Shown: positions 19,726-29,051 of the stretch, in pieces
How the letters are laid out: every line of letters starts with the position of its first letter
How positions within the stretch are numbered: position 1 is the stretch's first letter
NCBI GenBank assembly: GCA_019459055.1
Contig: JAIBEI010000050.1
Coordinates: 1 to 64,000 of the forward strand
Reading direction: 5' to 3'
DNA: 64,000 bases
Source of the DNA: Thiobacillus sp.
GTDB taxonomy: Bacteria; Pseudomonadota; Gammaproteobacteria; Burkholderiales; Thiobacillaceae
Program-made: the position numbers and the translations under genes
Notes under the pieces: generated by a model
Seen by the model: only the letters and a program-made list of their open reading frames with translations
What the model was told of the DNA's origin: nothing
Database searches by the model: none

Positions 19726-20498
19726 GGCGCGACCAGTTCCTGCGTATTCTGATAATGCAGCTTGTGCTCGCGCAGCAGGCGCAGTTCGACCAGCCAGCGC
19801 CCGCTGGCGGGCAGGCGCAGCACCCCGCCATAGGTGCCGGCCTCGAGTGCGGCGAGCGGAAGAGTGAGCGCGGCCTGGGTGGCACCGGGCCGCAGCAGAC
19901 GCAGTTCGCCCTCGATACGGTCGACGGGCAAGCCGGTGCGGTCCTTGACGCGAACCTGAATCACACGCACGGGGGCATTGCCGTCAAGGCCGCTTACTTC
20001 GACCTGCCAGCCGAGTTCCGACTCGCGCTGCGTCTGGGAGAGCTCGGACGAAACCGCTTTCGCTGCCGCCTGGCCATGCGCGACCACGCCGGAAAAGCCG
20101 CTGTAGACTGCATTCCCTTTGCTGCCCAGCCACCAGCGCGCAAGCGGTTCAGGCAGCCCTTTGCCGGCAATGTAGAGGAGGCTGCCGTTGACCACGACGA
20201 GGCCGAGGAAAAATGCCGTCAGGAGCTTGGGCACCCAGTGCATGCGTCCGACGCTGTGTCGGCGAAACTGGGTCACCGCAAACAGCACCAACCCCGCCGC
20301 GAGAAATACCGAGATGTGCATGGCCACCACGTCCAGCCCCGGCCAGCGCCCGACGATGAGAACGAAATACGCAAGCAGCGGGATCAGCCCCGCCAGCAGT
20401 GCACGCAGGATCGGCGGCAGGTTACGGATGGCGCCCCCCGCCAGATAAAGGGCAAACACCGCGGCCAGCCCGCCAAGCAGGGAGGTCATCGTATTCAT
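19722..20498 (-). CDS. ccoH: FixH/CcoH-family cbb3 oxidase assembly protein with extra membrane helices
   Basis: 258-residue membrane protein. The N-terminal half has about three helices (residues 5-25, 33-52, 58-80) not found in short CcoH, then another helix near 92-112. A periplasmic FixH-like domain follows (WQVEVSGLDGNAPVRVIQV, PASGRWLVELRLLREH). CcoH stabilises the oxidase during assembly. It sits between ccoG and ccoS with 4-base overlaps on both sides. Confidence 0.82.
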   Translation of the reverse strand: MNTMTSLLGGLAAVFALYLAGGAIRNLPPILRALLAGLIPLLAYFVLIVGRWPGLDVVAMHISVFLAAGLVLFAVTQFRRHSVGRMHWVPKLLTAFFLGLVVVNGSLLYIAGKGLPEPLARWWLGSKGNAVYSGFSGVVAHGQAAAKAVSSELSQTQRESELGWQVEVSGLDGNAPVRVIQVRVKDRTGLPVDRIEGELRLLRPGATQAALTLPLAALEAGTYGGVLRLPASGRWLVELRLLREHKLHYQNTQELVAP

Positions 20499-21931
20499 GG
20501 ACGTTTTCCGGGAACGTCGAAGCGGACGCTTTCGGCTCGTGTCTCTTCAGGCTTGCCCTGGGGCGTGATGACCAGTTCGAAGTGCTGCGTTTGTGCCGCA
20601 ACGGTTGGCGGCAGGCGCACGCTTGCCTGCACCAGTCCGCTATGACCCGACTTGATGGTGATTTCGCGGAAATTGCCGAGGTCGATCGCATCCGCCGGAA
20701 TGCCGCGCGCGCTGATCACATAGGTCTGGTCATGCGCCGCCTTGTTGGTGATACGGATCTGGTAGCGGTTGCGGATATCTCCATTCGACAGCACGACATA
20801 AAGCGGCTGGCGGATCTGGTTGACCGCACGTTCGAAGCTGCCGCGAGTAGCCACGCTGTATGCGAGGTAGGTGGCCATCAGTACCAGTGCCAAGCCGTAG
20901 CCGATGGTTTTCAGGCTTCTCCATTGCACCTTCGGCGCGGCCGGCACGGGCGAAGCCAGATTCTTTTCCGAGTCGTAGCGGATCAGGCCGCGCGGAAAAC
21001 TGAACGAGTCCATGACGTTATTGCAGGCGTCGATGCACAGCCCGCACGAGATGCACTTGTATTGCAGGCCCTCGCGGATATCGATGCCGACCGGACAGAC
21101 CTGCACGCACAGTCCGCAATCGACGCAATCGCCCAACCCCTTTTCATGGCGCTCGGCCAGGGTGCGCTGGCCGGCACGCGCGGGGGCCCGTCCGTGCGCC
21201 GCTTCGCCGCGCCGGGCGTCGTAATGCACGGCCAGGGTCTCGGGCTCGTACATCACGCTCTGGAAGCGGCCATACGGGCAGACATAGGTGCAGATCTGCT
21301 CGCGCATCAGGCCGGCCGCGACGTAGGTCGACAGGGTCAGCACACCCGTCGTGATGTAGGCGGCGGGTGCGGCCTGGCCGCTGAAGAAATCCAGCACCAG
21401 CTGCGGCGCATAGGTGAAATAGGCGACAAAGGTGAGGCCCGTCCAGAACGAAGCCAGCATCCACAAGGCATGGGTGCCGCCGACCTTGACCAGCTTTTCG
21501 GAATTCCACGGCTGACGGTGGAGCCGCATCCGCGCCGGGCGCTCGCCCTGGACCAGGTGCTCGATCCAGATGAAGAAGTCGGTCCACAGGGTCTGGAAGC
21601 AGAAGTAGCCGCAGAACGCACGCCCGACCAGCCCGGTGACGAAGAACAGGAGAATGGCAGCGATGAACAGCAGCAGCGCCAGCCAGATGACATCCTGCGG
21701 ATAGACCGTCAGCCCGAAGATCAAAAACCGGCGGCCCGGCAGATCGAACAGGACTGCCTGCGCCGGGGCATCCAGGCGCTGCCATGGCAGCCACGGCAGC
21801 AGAAAGTACATCGCATAGGCCAGCACCAGAACCGATGTCTTGAAACGCCGAAAACGCCCCTTCACCGAGCGGGTGAAGATGGGAATGCGCTTCTGGTAAA
21901 GCTCGGACTGGTCTTTTTGACCTGTTTGCAT
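20495..21931 (-). CDS. ccoG: cbb3 oxidase maturation ferredoxin CcoG/RdxA/FixG
   Basis: 478-residue inner-membrane iron-sulfur protein implicated in reducing copper for the CuB centre. It has five predicted helices, the membrane CGYFCFQTLW and CTYVCPYGR Cys motifs, and two 4Fe-4S motifs CVDCGLCVQVCP and CISCGLCIDACN. A C-terminal Ig-like FixG domain follows. The start is ATG 21931; a TTG ten codons upstream has no ribosome site. It is separated from ccoP by an intrinsic terminator, so the ccoGHS unit may be expressed by read-through or its own promoter. Confidence 0.95.
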   Translation of the reverse strand: MQTGQKDQSELYQKRIPIFTRSVKGRFRRFKTSVLVLAYAMYFLLPWLPWQRLDAPAQAVLFDLPGRRFLIFGLTVYPQDVIWLALLLFIAAILLFFVTGLVGRAFCGYFCFQTLWTDFFIWIEHLVQGERPARMRLHRQPWNSEKLVKVGGTHALWMLASFWTGLTFVAYFTYAPQLVLDFFSGQAAPAAYITTGVLTLSTYVAAGLMREQICTYVCPYGRFQSVMYEPETLAVHYDARRGEAAHGRAPARAGQRTLAERHEKGLGDCVDCGLCVQVCPVGIDIREGLQYKCISCGLCIDACNNVMDSFSFPRGLIRYDSEKNLASPVPAAPKVQWRSLKTIGYGLALVLMATYLAYSVATRGSFERAVNQIRQPLYVVLSNGDIRNRYQIRITNKAAHDQTYVISARGIPADAIDLGNFREITIKSGHSGLVQASVRLPPTVAAQTQHFELVITPQGKPEETRAESVRFDVPGKRP

Positions 21932-21957
21932 GGTGCGACCGCTTAAATGGATGGGAA

Positions 21958-21985
21958 ACAAAAGCCCCCGCGAGCGGGGGCTTTG
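21958..21985. terminator. Terminator between ccoP and ccoG
   Basis: Near-perfect hairpin AAAGCCCCC / GGGGGCTTT, with TTTTG on the minus strand and TTTG on the plus strand, 20 bases after the ccoP stop. It should reduce transcription of ccoGHS relative to ccoNOQP. Confidence 0.8.
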
Positions 21986-22005
21986 CTCATCCCGTCATCC
22001 GAAGG

Positions 22006-22920
22006 CTACTGCCCGCCGCCCAGCTCATGAACGTAGACTGTCAAAACCTTGATTTGTTCGGGTGTCAGTCGAGCGGACCACGCCGGCATCACGCCCTTGT
22101 TGAGGCCGCTGGCAATGACGCCGCGTATTGCAGCGATCTTGCCCTCGGCCGAACCGGCCGCCGGCACGTTGGCCCACAGCCAGATGTTGTCGGTCAGGTT
22201 GGGGGCGCCCAGTTCCTGCCGTCCCTTGGCATCGCCGCCGTGGCAGACGTAACAGCCTGCGGCTTCGCCATGAAACAGCGTATTGCCGGCAGCGGCCTTG
22301 GCGGAGTCATGGTCGCCGCCCGACAGGCTGGCCACGTAATTCGCCAGTTGGTCGATCTGCTCGCCATTCAACACTTCGCTGAAGGCAGGCATGTAGCCGC
22401 GGCGGCCGCCCATCAAGGTTTCATGAACCTTTTCGTACGATCCGCCGTACTGCCAGTCGTCGTCAGTCAGGTTGGGAAAGAAACCAACCATGCCCTGGCC
22501 GCCTGCCTGGTGGCAGGGTGCGCAGTTGTCCGCAAACAGCGACTTGCCCGCGGAAAGAATAAAGCCGCTCATTTCCGGGTCTTTGGCAATCTGCTCGTAG
22601 GACATCGCCTCCACCTTGTCGAAGTAGGGCTTTTGCGCGATCGCGGCCTTGTTCAGATCTGCCAGCAACAGTGCGCGGGTGTTCCAGCTGTGCGTTTTGG
22701 CTTCGCCTTCGCTGTTGACGTAGGTGATTTTTGAAACTCCGCCGATCCAGCCTTTGCCAATCGGCCACGATGGATAAATCGTCCAGTACACGAGGGCGAA
22801 GATCACCGTGGCGTAGAACGTGTAGACCCACCATACCGGCAGCGGATTGTTGTATTCCTGCAGGTCGCCGTCCCAGACATGACCCGTGGTCGGAACCGTT
22901 TGTGGTTTTTGCTCGCTCAT
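22006..22920 (-). CDS. ccoP: cbb3-type cytochrome c oxidase diheme subunit III
   Basis: 304-residue membrane-anchored diheme cytochrome c that passes electrons to CcoO. One helix lies near residues 30-50, and the heme sites are C133-A-P-C-H and C223-Y-V-C-H with distal Met residues (GYMPAFS, GVMPAWS). It overlaps ccoQ by four bases; the order is ccoN-O-Q-P. Confidence 0.97.
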   Translation of the reverse strand: MSEQKPQTVPTTGHVWDGDLQEYNNPLPVWWVYTFYATVIFALVYWTIYPSWPIGKGWIGGVSKITYVNSEGEAKTHSWNTRALLLADLNKAAIAQKPYFDKVEAMSYEQIAKDPEMSGFILSAGKSLFADNCAPCHQAGGQGMVGFFPNLTDDDWQYGGSYEKVHETLMGGRRGYMPAFSEVLNGEQIDQLANYVASLSGGDHDSAKAAAGNTLFHGEAAGCYVCHGGDAKGRQELGAPNLTDNIWLWANVPAAGSAEGKIAAIRGVIASGLNKGVMPAWSARLTPEQIKVLTVYVHELGGGQ

Positions 22921-23114
22921 TGCTTGTCCTTCGTGTCGTCTTGATCGCCTGGCTGGTCGTCGAGAAACGGAATGTCGCGGTAGGACTCCAGTTGCTTGCT
23001 CCGCTTTTTGCTACCGTAGACGTAAATCACGATGCCGATAAAGGTGACGAAAAAAATGATCAAGGCCAGGGGCTTGGTGTTTTCGGGTTTGGCAAACCAC
23101 ATCAACCATTCCAT
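22917..23114 (-). CDS. ccoQ: cbb3-type oxidase small subunit CcoQ
   Basis: 65-residue single-helix protein (LALIIFFVTFIGIVIYVYG), followed by a basic then acidic tail (SKKRSKQ, DDQPGDQDD) typical of CcoQ/FixQ, which stabilises the oxidase complex. Its stop overlaps the ccoP start. Confidence 0.9.
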   Translation of the reverse strand: MEWLMWFAKPENTKPLALIIFFVTFIGIVIYVYGSKKRSKQLESYRDIPFLDDQPGDQDDTKDKQ

Positions 23115-23131
23115 TGCCTGGCCTCACTCGC

Positions 23132-23878
23132 TCAGCGGGTCTCGACGAACGCGTCGTCGGCATACTTGCTGAAATCGACCATGGTGCCCAGCATTTGCAG
23201 ATAGGCCACCAAGGCATCCATTTCAGAAATTCCGGAACGATCGCCGTCGTAGTTGCCGAAGTTGGCCTGCTCGACCAGGTTCTTCTGCGCAGCGGGGATG
23301 TGGAGCTGCTTGGCGACGGTTTCGCCGAACTTGGTCACGTTGGCGTCGTACTCGGCCTGCGACAGCGAATACGGCACGCCGACCTTGCGCAGCGCTTTCA
23401 TGCGGGCCGCCGTGTCGGAAATATCCAGCTGCGTCGACAGCAGCCACGGGTAATTCGGCATCACGGATTCGGGCACCATCGAGCGCGGCGCCACCAGGTG
23501 CTGCACGTGCCACTCATTCGAGTACTTGCTGCCAACCCGCGCCAGGTCGGGACCGGTGCGCTTGGAGCCCCACTGGAAAGGATGGTCGTATTGCGATTCC
23601 GCCGCCAGCGAATAATGGCCGTAGCGCAGCTTTTCGTCGCGGAAGGGGCGGATCATCTGCGAATGGCAGGTATAGCAGCCCTCGCGCATATAGATGTCGC
23701 GGCCGCGCTGCTCCAGCGGCGTGTAGGGGCGCACGCCCTCGACCTTCTCGATGGTCTTGTCGATGAAGAATAGCGGCGCAATTTCGACCAGGCCGCCGAC
23801 GCTGATCGCAATCATGGTCAACACGGCCATCAGGCCGATGTTGGTTTCAATCCATTCGTGTTTGAAGTTGATGTTCAT
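23132..23878 (-). CDS. ccoO: cbb3-type cytochrome c oxidase monoheme subunit II
   Basis: 248-residue membrane-anchored monoheme cytochrome c. The N-terminal helix spans residues 14-38, and the heme site is C68-Y-T-C-H, followed by [10 protein letters not shown], a CcoO signature. The length matches the FixO family. It lies 18 bases after ccoN. Confidence 0.97.
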   Translation of the reverse strand: MNINFKHEWIETNIGLMAVLTMIAISVGGLVEIAPLFFIDKTIEKVEGVRPYTPLEQRGRDIYMREGCYTCHSQMIRPFRDEKLRYGHYSLAAESQYDHPFQWGSKRTGPDLARVGSKYSNEWHVQHLVAPRSMVPESVMPNYPWLLSTQLDISDTAARMKALRKVGVPYSLSQAEYDANVTKFGETVAKQLHIPAAQKNLVEQANFGNYDGDRSGISEMDALVAYLQMLGTMVDFSKYADDAFVETR

Positions 23879-23896
23879 TATTTAATCGTCCCCGAA

Positions 23897-25351
23897 TCAG
23901 GCTTGTGCCATCCTGGTGGCCAGCCCGGCATCCAATACGGCGCTTTCGCGCTTGCCCTGGCGGATGGTCATGAACATGTTGACCAACATCAGCACGGTGC
24001 CGGTGAGGAAGAACATGCCGCCAATGGCGCGCATCGCATAGAAGGGCATCATCGCCACCACGGATTCGACAAACGAGTATTGCAGGTTGCCGAACTCGTC
24101 GAATGCGCGCCACATCAGGCCCTGGGTGATGCCGGAAATCCACATCGCAACGATGTACAGGACGATGCCGATGGTGGCGAGCCAGAAGTGCGCCTCAACC
24201 AGCTTGTTGCTGTAGATCCGGGTGCCCCACAAGCGCGGGATCATGTGGTACAGCGAACCGAAGGAAATCATCGCCACCCAGCCCAGCGCGCCGGAGTGCA
24301 CGTGGCCCACCGTCCAGTCGGTGTAGTGCGACAGCGCGTTGACTTCTTTCAGAGACATCATCGGACCTTCGAAGGTCGACATCCCGTAGAACGACAGTGC
24401 GACGATCATGAAGCGCATCACCGCATCGGTGCGCAGTTTGTCCCAGGCACCCGACAGGGTCATGATGCCGTTGATCATGCCGCCCCACGAGGGCATCAGG
24501 AGCAGAATGGAGAAGGCGGCGGCCAGCGACGAGGTCCAGTCAGGCAGCGCCGTCCAGTGCAGGTGGTGCGCGCCCACCCACATGTACATGAAGGCCAGTG
24601 CCCAGAAGTGGACGATCGACAGGCGGTAGGAGTAGATCGGGCGGCCGGCCTGCTTCGGAACGAAGTAGTACATCATGCCGAGGAAGGCTGCGGTGAGGAA
24701 GAATCCCACCGCGTTGTGGCCATACCACCACTGGGTCATCGCGTCCTGGGTGCCGGCGAACAGGCTGTAGGACTTCATCGAGAACAGGTCGATCGGCATC
24801 GCCAGGTTGTTGAAGGTATGCAGCAGCGCGGTCGCCAGGATGAAGGACAGGTAGAACCAGTTGGCGACGTAGATGTGCGGTTGCTTGCGGCGCATGATGG
24901 TGCCGACGAACAGGATCAGGTAGGTCACCCACACCACCTCGATCAGGAGGTCGATCGGCCATTCCATTTCGGCATATTCGCGCGCCTGGGTATAGCCCAG
25001 CATGTAGCTGAGGTCAGCCAGCACGATGATCGCCATCCAGCCCCAAAAAGTGAAGCTGGCCATGCCGTCAGAAATCAGGCGGGTCTGGCAGGTACGCTGG
25101 ACGACGTAATAAGAGGTGGCAAACAGTGCCGAGCCGCCGAAGCCGAAGATCACCGAGGTGGTGTGCACCGGACGGAAGCGCCCGAACGAGAAATACGGGC
25201 TGTCGAAATTCAGAAACGGCCAAGCCAGTTCGGAGGCGATGTATACGCCGACAGACATGCCGATGACCGCCCAGACAAGCGACATGACGGCAAACTTTTT
25301 AACGATGTCAAAGTTGTACTGCTCTGCACCGGAATATGCTGTGACCGCCAT
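23897..25351 (-). CDS. ccoN: cbb3-type cytochrome c oxidase catalytic subunit I
   Basis: 484-residue heme-copper oxidase subunit with about 12 helices. The segments [13 protein letters not shown] and [16 protein letters not shown] carry the heme and CuB histidines, and [13 protein letters not shown] a further His pair. It reduces O2 to water at low oxygen, suiting a microaerobic denitrifier. The ATG has AGGAG seven bases upstream. It is the first gene of ccoNOQP, behind the promoter-like pair at 25431-25459. Confidence 0.98.
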   Translation of the reverse strand: MAVTAYSGAEQYNFDIVKKFAVMSLVWAVIGMSVGVYIASELAWPFLNFDSPYFSFGRFRPVHTTSVIFGFGGSALFATSYYVVQRTCQTRLISDGMASFTFWGWMAIIVLADLSYMLGYTQAREYAEMEWPIDLLIEVVWVTYLILFVGTIMRRKQPHIYVANWFYLSFILATALLHTFNNLAMPIDLFSMKSYSLFAGTQDAMTQWWYGHNAVGFFLTAAFLGMMYYFVPKQAGRPIYSYRLSIVHFWALAFMYMWVGAHHLHWTALPDWTSSLAAAFSILLLMPSWGGMINGIMTLSGAWDKLRTDAVMRFMIVALSFYGMSTFEGPMMSLKEVNALSHYTDWTVGHVHSGALGWVAMISFGSLYHMIPRLWGTRIYSNKLVEAHFWLATIGIVLYIVAMWISGITQGLMWRAFDEFGNLQYSFVESVVAMMPFYAMRAIGGMFFLTGTVLMLVNMFMTIRQGKRESAVLDAGLATRMAQA

Positions 25352-25430
25352 CGACCGCTCCTGTTGTACCCGAAATAGTGCTTGTCTTTAAACCAGCAAC
25401 TGTACTTGGTATAAATCGCGAAAGCGCCGC

Positions 25431-25459
25431 ATTATAAGGAAGCCGCTCTCCGCCCGCAA
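25431..25459 (-). promoter_or_regulatory. Candidate ccoN promoter
   Basis: Minus strand TTGCGG (25454-25459), a 17-base spacer and a perfect TATAAT (25431-25436), about 80 bases before the ccoN start. A degenerate FNR-like sequence (TTGGT-N4-ATCGC, read on the plus strand near 25406) lies downstream, but it is too weak to call. Confidence 0.5.
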
Positions 25460-25473
25460 GCAGGCGGCACGGA

Positions 25474-26067
25474 TCAGGACGCCGCCAGCAAGGTCCTCAA
25501 ATCCTGGGCGATGGCGTCAGGGCTGCTGCCATAAGGCATGAGCAGCCGCAAATTCCCTTTCTGGTCATAAACATAGGTGCCTGCGCTGTGGTCGATCAAA
25601 TAGTCGTCCGCAGCCTTCACCGCAGTCTTCTGATAGACCACTTTGTATTCTTTTACCAGCTGTTTCAGCGTCGCATCATCGGCATACATCCCTAGAAAGT
25701 CCGGATTGAAGGCCGGCACGAACTGCTTCAGCAGTTCCGGGGTGTCGCGCTGCGGGTCCACTGTAACAAAAATCACCTGCACCTGTTCGGCCTGCGGTCC
25801 GAGTTGCTGCAGCGCCGCCGCAAAATCCGACAGCGTGGTGGGGCAGACATCCGGGCAATGGATGTAGCCAAAGAAAACGGCCACCGCCTTCCCTTTGAAA
25901 TCCGCCAGAGTCCGCACCTGCCCATGATGGTCAGTCAGCCTGAAGTCCCGCGCGAAGGTAGCACCGGTGATGTCGGTCGCCAGGAATGACGGGGGCTGCG
26001 GAGCGGGCTGGCAGCCGGCCAGGGTGAAGGCCGCCATGACGCAGGCGGCAAGGAGCCAGCTTTTCAT
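25474..26067 (-). CDS. SCO1/SenC-family copper chaperone lipoprotein
   Basis: 197-residue thioredoxin-fold lipoprotein (lipobox FTLAGC). The copper ligands C71-P-D-V-C75 and H160 (DYLIDHSAG) are all present. SCO proteins deliver copper to oxidases, consistent with the neighbouring cco operon. The ATG overlaps the upstream Rrf2-family gene by four bases, so both are expressed together. Confidence 0.93.
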   Translation of the reverse strand: MKSWLLAACVMAAFTLAGCQPAPQPPSFLATDITGATFARDFRLTDHHGQVRTLADFKGKAVAVFFGYIHCPDVCPTTLSDFAAALQQLGPQAEQVQVIFVTVDPQRDTPELLKQFVPAFNPDFLGMYADDATLKQLVKEYKVVYQKTAVKAADDYLIDHSAGTYVYDQKGNLRLLMPYGSSPDAIAQDLRTLLAAS

Positions 26068-26528
26068 ATGTTGGCCTGCTCGAACAGCATCCCGGGAACG
26101 TCGGCGAGGCGGTACTTGCCGGTTTCGACCGCCTTGGCCAGCTTTCCCAGCGTGGTGTCCTGCAGCATTTCGATAATCTTCATCTTCACCGGCACCCAGC
26201 GGAAATGCAGTGGGCAGGCGGTTTCATCACTGCATTTCTTGAGCCCCAGCATGCAATTTTCGGTGAACGTCGGACCTTCGGTCAGCAGCAGGATTTGCAT
26301 GAGCGTGATGTTGTCGCCATGCTCGCGCAGGCAGAAACCACCCAGACGACCACGGGAGGAAATCAGCAGGTTGCCCTTGGCCAGTCCCTGCAGGATTTTG
26401 GCGAGATACGGCGCGGGCACGCCGAGCTGCGCTGCGACATCCTTGTTCAGCACGGGCGTGGTGCTCGACTGGGTGGCCATATAGATCAGCGCCTGCACAG
26501 CATATTGACTGGTTCGGGAAAGGATCAT
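26064..26528 (-). CDS. Rrf2-family iron-sulfur transcriptional regulator
   Basis: 154-residue winged-helix regulator starting MILSRTSQYAVQALIYMA. The recognition helix region is DVAAQLGVPAPYLAKILQGL. Three Cys (C92, C99, C105) in NCMLGLKKCSDETACPLH can bind an Fe-S cluster, as in NsrR, RsrR and IscR. The longer frame (13 extra codons) was rejected for lack of homology. A TGGATA-N17-TATATT pair lies upstream. Coupling to an SCO gene and nearness to cco suggest control by NO or redox state, which is inference. Confidence 0.88.
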   Translation of the reverse strand: MILSRTSQYAVQALIYMATQSSTTPVLNKDVAAQLGVPAPYLAKILQGLAKGNLLISSRGRLGGFCLREHGDNITLMQILLLTEGPTFTENCMLGLKKCSDETACPLHFRWVPVKMKIIEMLQDTTLGKLAKAVETGKYRLADVPGMLFEQANI

Positions 26529-26708
26529 CTCGTGCTCTTGCGTATGAATTGACTCAATATAAAACAATCCTGTCCGAATATCCAGTTAGGGCCTGATTTC
26601 CCATACAAATCAAATGGATATTCACCGCCTACCCCCGCCGCGGCGCACGCGGACGGCCAGCGGTACGGAGACCCCATGCAGCCCGGATCAGGTTCGGGTC
26701 ATCGTCGG

Positions 26709-27371
26709 CTACTCAGGCAAGCTCAGCCATTGCAGCGCCGCCTCTGAAGCGCTTTCTTCATGAAGAAAGCGCTGCACGCCTAGGCACGGATCGGGCAGCC
26801 GCGCGCGCAGCGCGGCAATATTCTCGGCCTGGCGGGCCATTGCCGGGTCGATGTGGTTTCCCACCCAGCCGGCCCATGGCAGCTGCCGCCGGGCAATCGA
26901 CTCGGCGGTCAGCAGCGCATGGTTGAGGCTGCCCAGACGCAGGCCCACCACCAGCACGACCGGCAGGCCCAGGCGCTGTGCCAGGTCCGCCATGTCGTCG
27001 CGCTCGTTCAAGGGCACCCGCCAGCCGCCCGCACCTTCGACCACCACCACGTCTGCCGCAGCAGCAAGCCGCCCATACGCCTCGGCGATGACATCCAGTT
27101 CGATCCGCACACCGGCCCGCGCTGCGGCGATATGCGGCGCAACCGGTTCGGCAAAGGCATAGGGATTGACATCGCCCAGGTCGGCATCGACGTTGGCCGC
27201 GCGCAGCAACGCTGTCACATCCCCGTTCAGTTCGCCCGGCGCGCTGCCTGCCGACACCGGCTTCATCGCGGCCACGCGCAGGCCCCGCGCGCGCAGGGCA
27301 TGAATCAGCGCCACCGCCACCCGCGTCTTGCCGACGCCGGTATCGGTGCCGGTGACGAACAGGCCTCTCAC
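26709..27371 (-). CDS. bioD: Dethiobiotin synthetase
   Basis: ATP-dependent closure of the ureido ring of biotin from DAPA and CO2. The 220-residue product starts at a GTG (VRGLFVTGTDTGVGKT, P-loop) that overlaps the bioC stop by four bases. It has MKPVSAG and VVVEGAGGWRVPL, both family signatures. It is the last gene of the bio operon. Confidence 0.96.
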   Translation of the reverse strand: MRGLFVTGTDTGVGKTRVAVALIHALRARGLRVAAMKPVSAGSAPGELNGDVTALLRAANVDADLGDVNPYAFAEPVAPHIAAARAGVRIELDVIAEAYGRLAAAADVVVVEGAGGWRVPLNERDDMADLAQRLGLPVVLVVGLRLGSLNHALLTAESIARRQLPWAGWVGNHIDPAMARQAENIAALRARLPDPCLGVQRFLHEESASEAALQWLSLPE

Positions 27372-28312
27372 ACCCGGCCCAATTTTTTTTTGCGTTCGCC
27401 GATGGCGAACTCGATCACCTGACGTCCGTCTTCACGCCGCGTCTTGTCGCCTGCCCAGGCGTGGCCATAGACCACTTCGAAGGTGGCCGGCAGGCGGCCT
27501 TCCCGCCGTTGCGATTCATACGCCTGCTCCAGCCGTGCCCACGCAGACTTGCCGAACAGGCCGCGGCGGCGCGCCGCCGCCGCATTGTGCGCGCCGATGC
27601 CCTTGAGATCGCGCATCAGGCTTTTGAGATCAGCGTAGGTCAGCGTCAGCATGTCCATTTCCATCACCGGGCTGGCGAAGCCGGCGTGGATCAGCATGTC
27701 GCCGATATCGTGCAAGTCGACGAAGCGATTGACGTGCGGCGCATCGTCGATGGCCGTGAATGCCGCGCGCAATTCCTTCAGCGTGTCGGGGCCGAAGGTG
27801 GCGAAGATCAGCAGGCCGCCCGGCGCCAGCACCTGATGGAAGCCCTTGAAAGTGGCCTCAAGATCGTGCGCCCATTGCAGCGCCAGGCTCGACCAGACGA
27901 GATTCATGCTGTTGGGCGCCAGCGGCAGCCGTTCCATGTCGGCACACATCAGATGGGTCAGGGGTGAGGCGCGAGGGGTGAGGTGCCGCAGGGTGCGCTG
28001 CGCCCAGGTCGGTTGCGGCAGGCGCGCACGCGTCGCGGAAAGCATGGCCGGGGCGATGTCGAGGGCGCAGCATTCGGCCTCCGTATAGCGCGACCGCAGA
28101 TGCGCCAGGCCATAGCCGGTGCCGCTGCCGACATCGAGCACACGGTCCGGCTGCAGGGTCATGTAATCGAGCCGCTCAAGCAGACGGTCGCACACCTCGC
28201 GTTGCAGCACCGCGTGCGCATCGTAGCTGGCGGCGGCATGGCCGAAGGCGCGCCGCACTTCGGCGAAATCGAGTTCGCCTGCCGATCTGTGCATTTCGTT
28301 TGGATCAACCAT
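27368..28312 (-). CDS. bioC: Malonyl-ACP O-methyltransferase BioC
   Basis: Methylates malonyl-ACP so that the fatty acid pathway can build the pimeloyl moiety of biotin. The 314-residue product has SAM motif I VLDVGSGTGYG, the LALQWAHDL segment characteristic of BioC, and LAPGGLLIFATFGPDTL. The start is the ATG 28312 that overlaps bioH by eight bases. It is longer than E. coli BioC (251 residues) through an extended C-terminus and a short insertion after motif II. Confidence 0.94.
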   Translation of the reverse strand: MVDPNEMHRSAGELDFAEVRRAFGHAAASYDAHAVLQREVCDRLLERLDYMTLQPDRVLDVGSGTGYGLAHLRSRYTEAECCALDIAPAMLSATRARLPQPTWAQRTLRHLTPRASPLTHLMCADMERLPLAPNSMNLVWSSLALQWAHDLEATFKGFHQVLAPGGLLIFATFGPDTLKELRAAFTAIDDAPHVNRFVDLHDIGDMLIHAGFASPVMEMDMLTLTYADLKSLMRDLKGIGAHNAAAARRRGLFGKSAWARLEQAYESQRREGRLPATFEVVYGHAWAGDKTRREDGRQVIEFAIGERKKKLGRV

Positions 28313-29051
28313 GGGCAAAGCGTCCGATCGCAGCCGCCACCTCTTCGCCGTGCGACAGGTGCGGCGTATGCGCGGCGCGGGGAAACTCGACGTGCCGCGC
28401 GGCGGGCAAGATATCGACCAGCCAGGCGCCGGCTGCCGGCGGGGTCAGCGTGTCGAGTGCGCCGTGCAGCACCAGGGTCGGCGACGTCAATTGCGGCAGT
28501 TCCGCACGCAGGTCGGTGTCGCGCAGGATCGCCAGTCCGCCCGCCAGTGCCTTGCTGCTGGCGGCGGGCGCGGCCAGCAGCGACTGCCGCAATGGCTGCA
28601 GCAGCGACTTCTGCCCGTTCATGCCGCGCGTCTGCAAGCTCAGGAAGCGCAGCAGCGTGGCCTGCGGATCGGCCAGCAGCGCAGCGCCAAAATCCTGCAG
28701 GTCGGCAGGCGCCATGCCGCACAGCCAGTCCTCCGCTGCAACGAATTTCGGGGTCGATGCCAGCAGCACCAGACGCGCGACCTTGTGCGGATAGTTGAGC
28801 GCCACGCGCATCGCTACCTGGCCGCCGAGCGACCAGCCGAGCAGCGTGGCGTTGTCCGGCAGTTGCCGCGCCAGGTCGTCGGCCCAGCCCTGCAGGGAGT
28901 TGTCGGCCACGTCATCGCGTCCGCCGTGGCCGGGCAGGTCGAGCGCACGCACTTCGAAATCGGCCGCCAGCAGCGCGGCCAGACCATCGAACACGCGGGC
29001 ATTCATGCCCCAGCCGTGCACCAGCGCGAGGATGGGTTTAGGCAATGTCAT
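28305..29051 (-). CDS. bioH: Pimeloyl-ACP methyl ester carboxylesterase BioH
   Basis: 248-residue alpha/beta hydrolase that frees pimeloyl-ACP from its methyl ester, ending the BioC/BioH chain-building cycle. Nucleophile Ser74 lies in LLGWSLGGQVA, the Asp in LVLHGALDTLTPP and the His in AAHTPHLSH. It overlaps bioF by 14 bases and bioC by eight. Confidence 0.95.
   Translation of the reverse strand: MTLPKPILALVHGWGMNARVFDGLAALLAADFEVRALDLPGHGGRDDVADNSLQGWADDLARQLPDNATLLGWSLGGQVAMRVALNYPHKVARLVLLASTPKFVAAEDWLCGMAPADLQDFGAALLADPQATLLRFLSLQTRGMNGQKSLLQPLRQSLLAAPAASSKALAGGLAILRDTDLRAELPQLTSPTLVLHGALDTLTPPAAGAWLVDILPAARHVEFPRAAHTPHLSHGEEVAAAIGRFAHG

Noticed and set aside
23858-25378. 506-codon plus-strand ORF opposite ccoO/ccoN
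   Set aside because: Mirror of ccoN/ccoO codon usage; the minus-strand products are clear heme-copper oxidase subunits.
25395-25420. FNR-like TTGGT-N4-ATCGC near ccoN
   Set aside because: Only about seven of ten consensus positions match and it lies downstream of the best promoter; too weak to report as a binding site.
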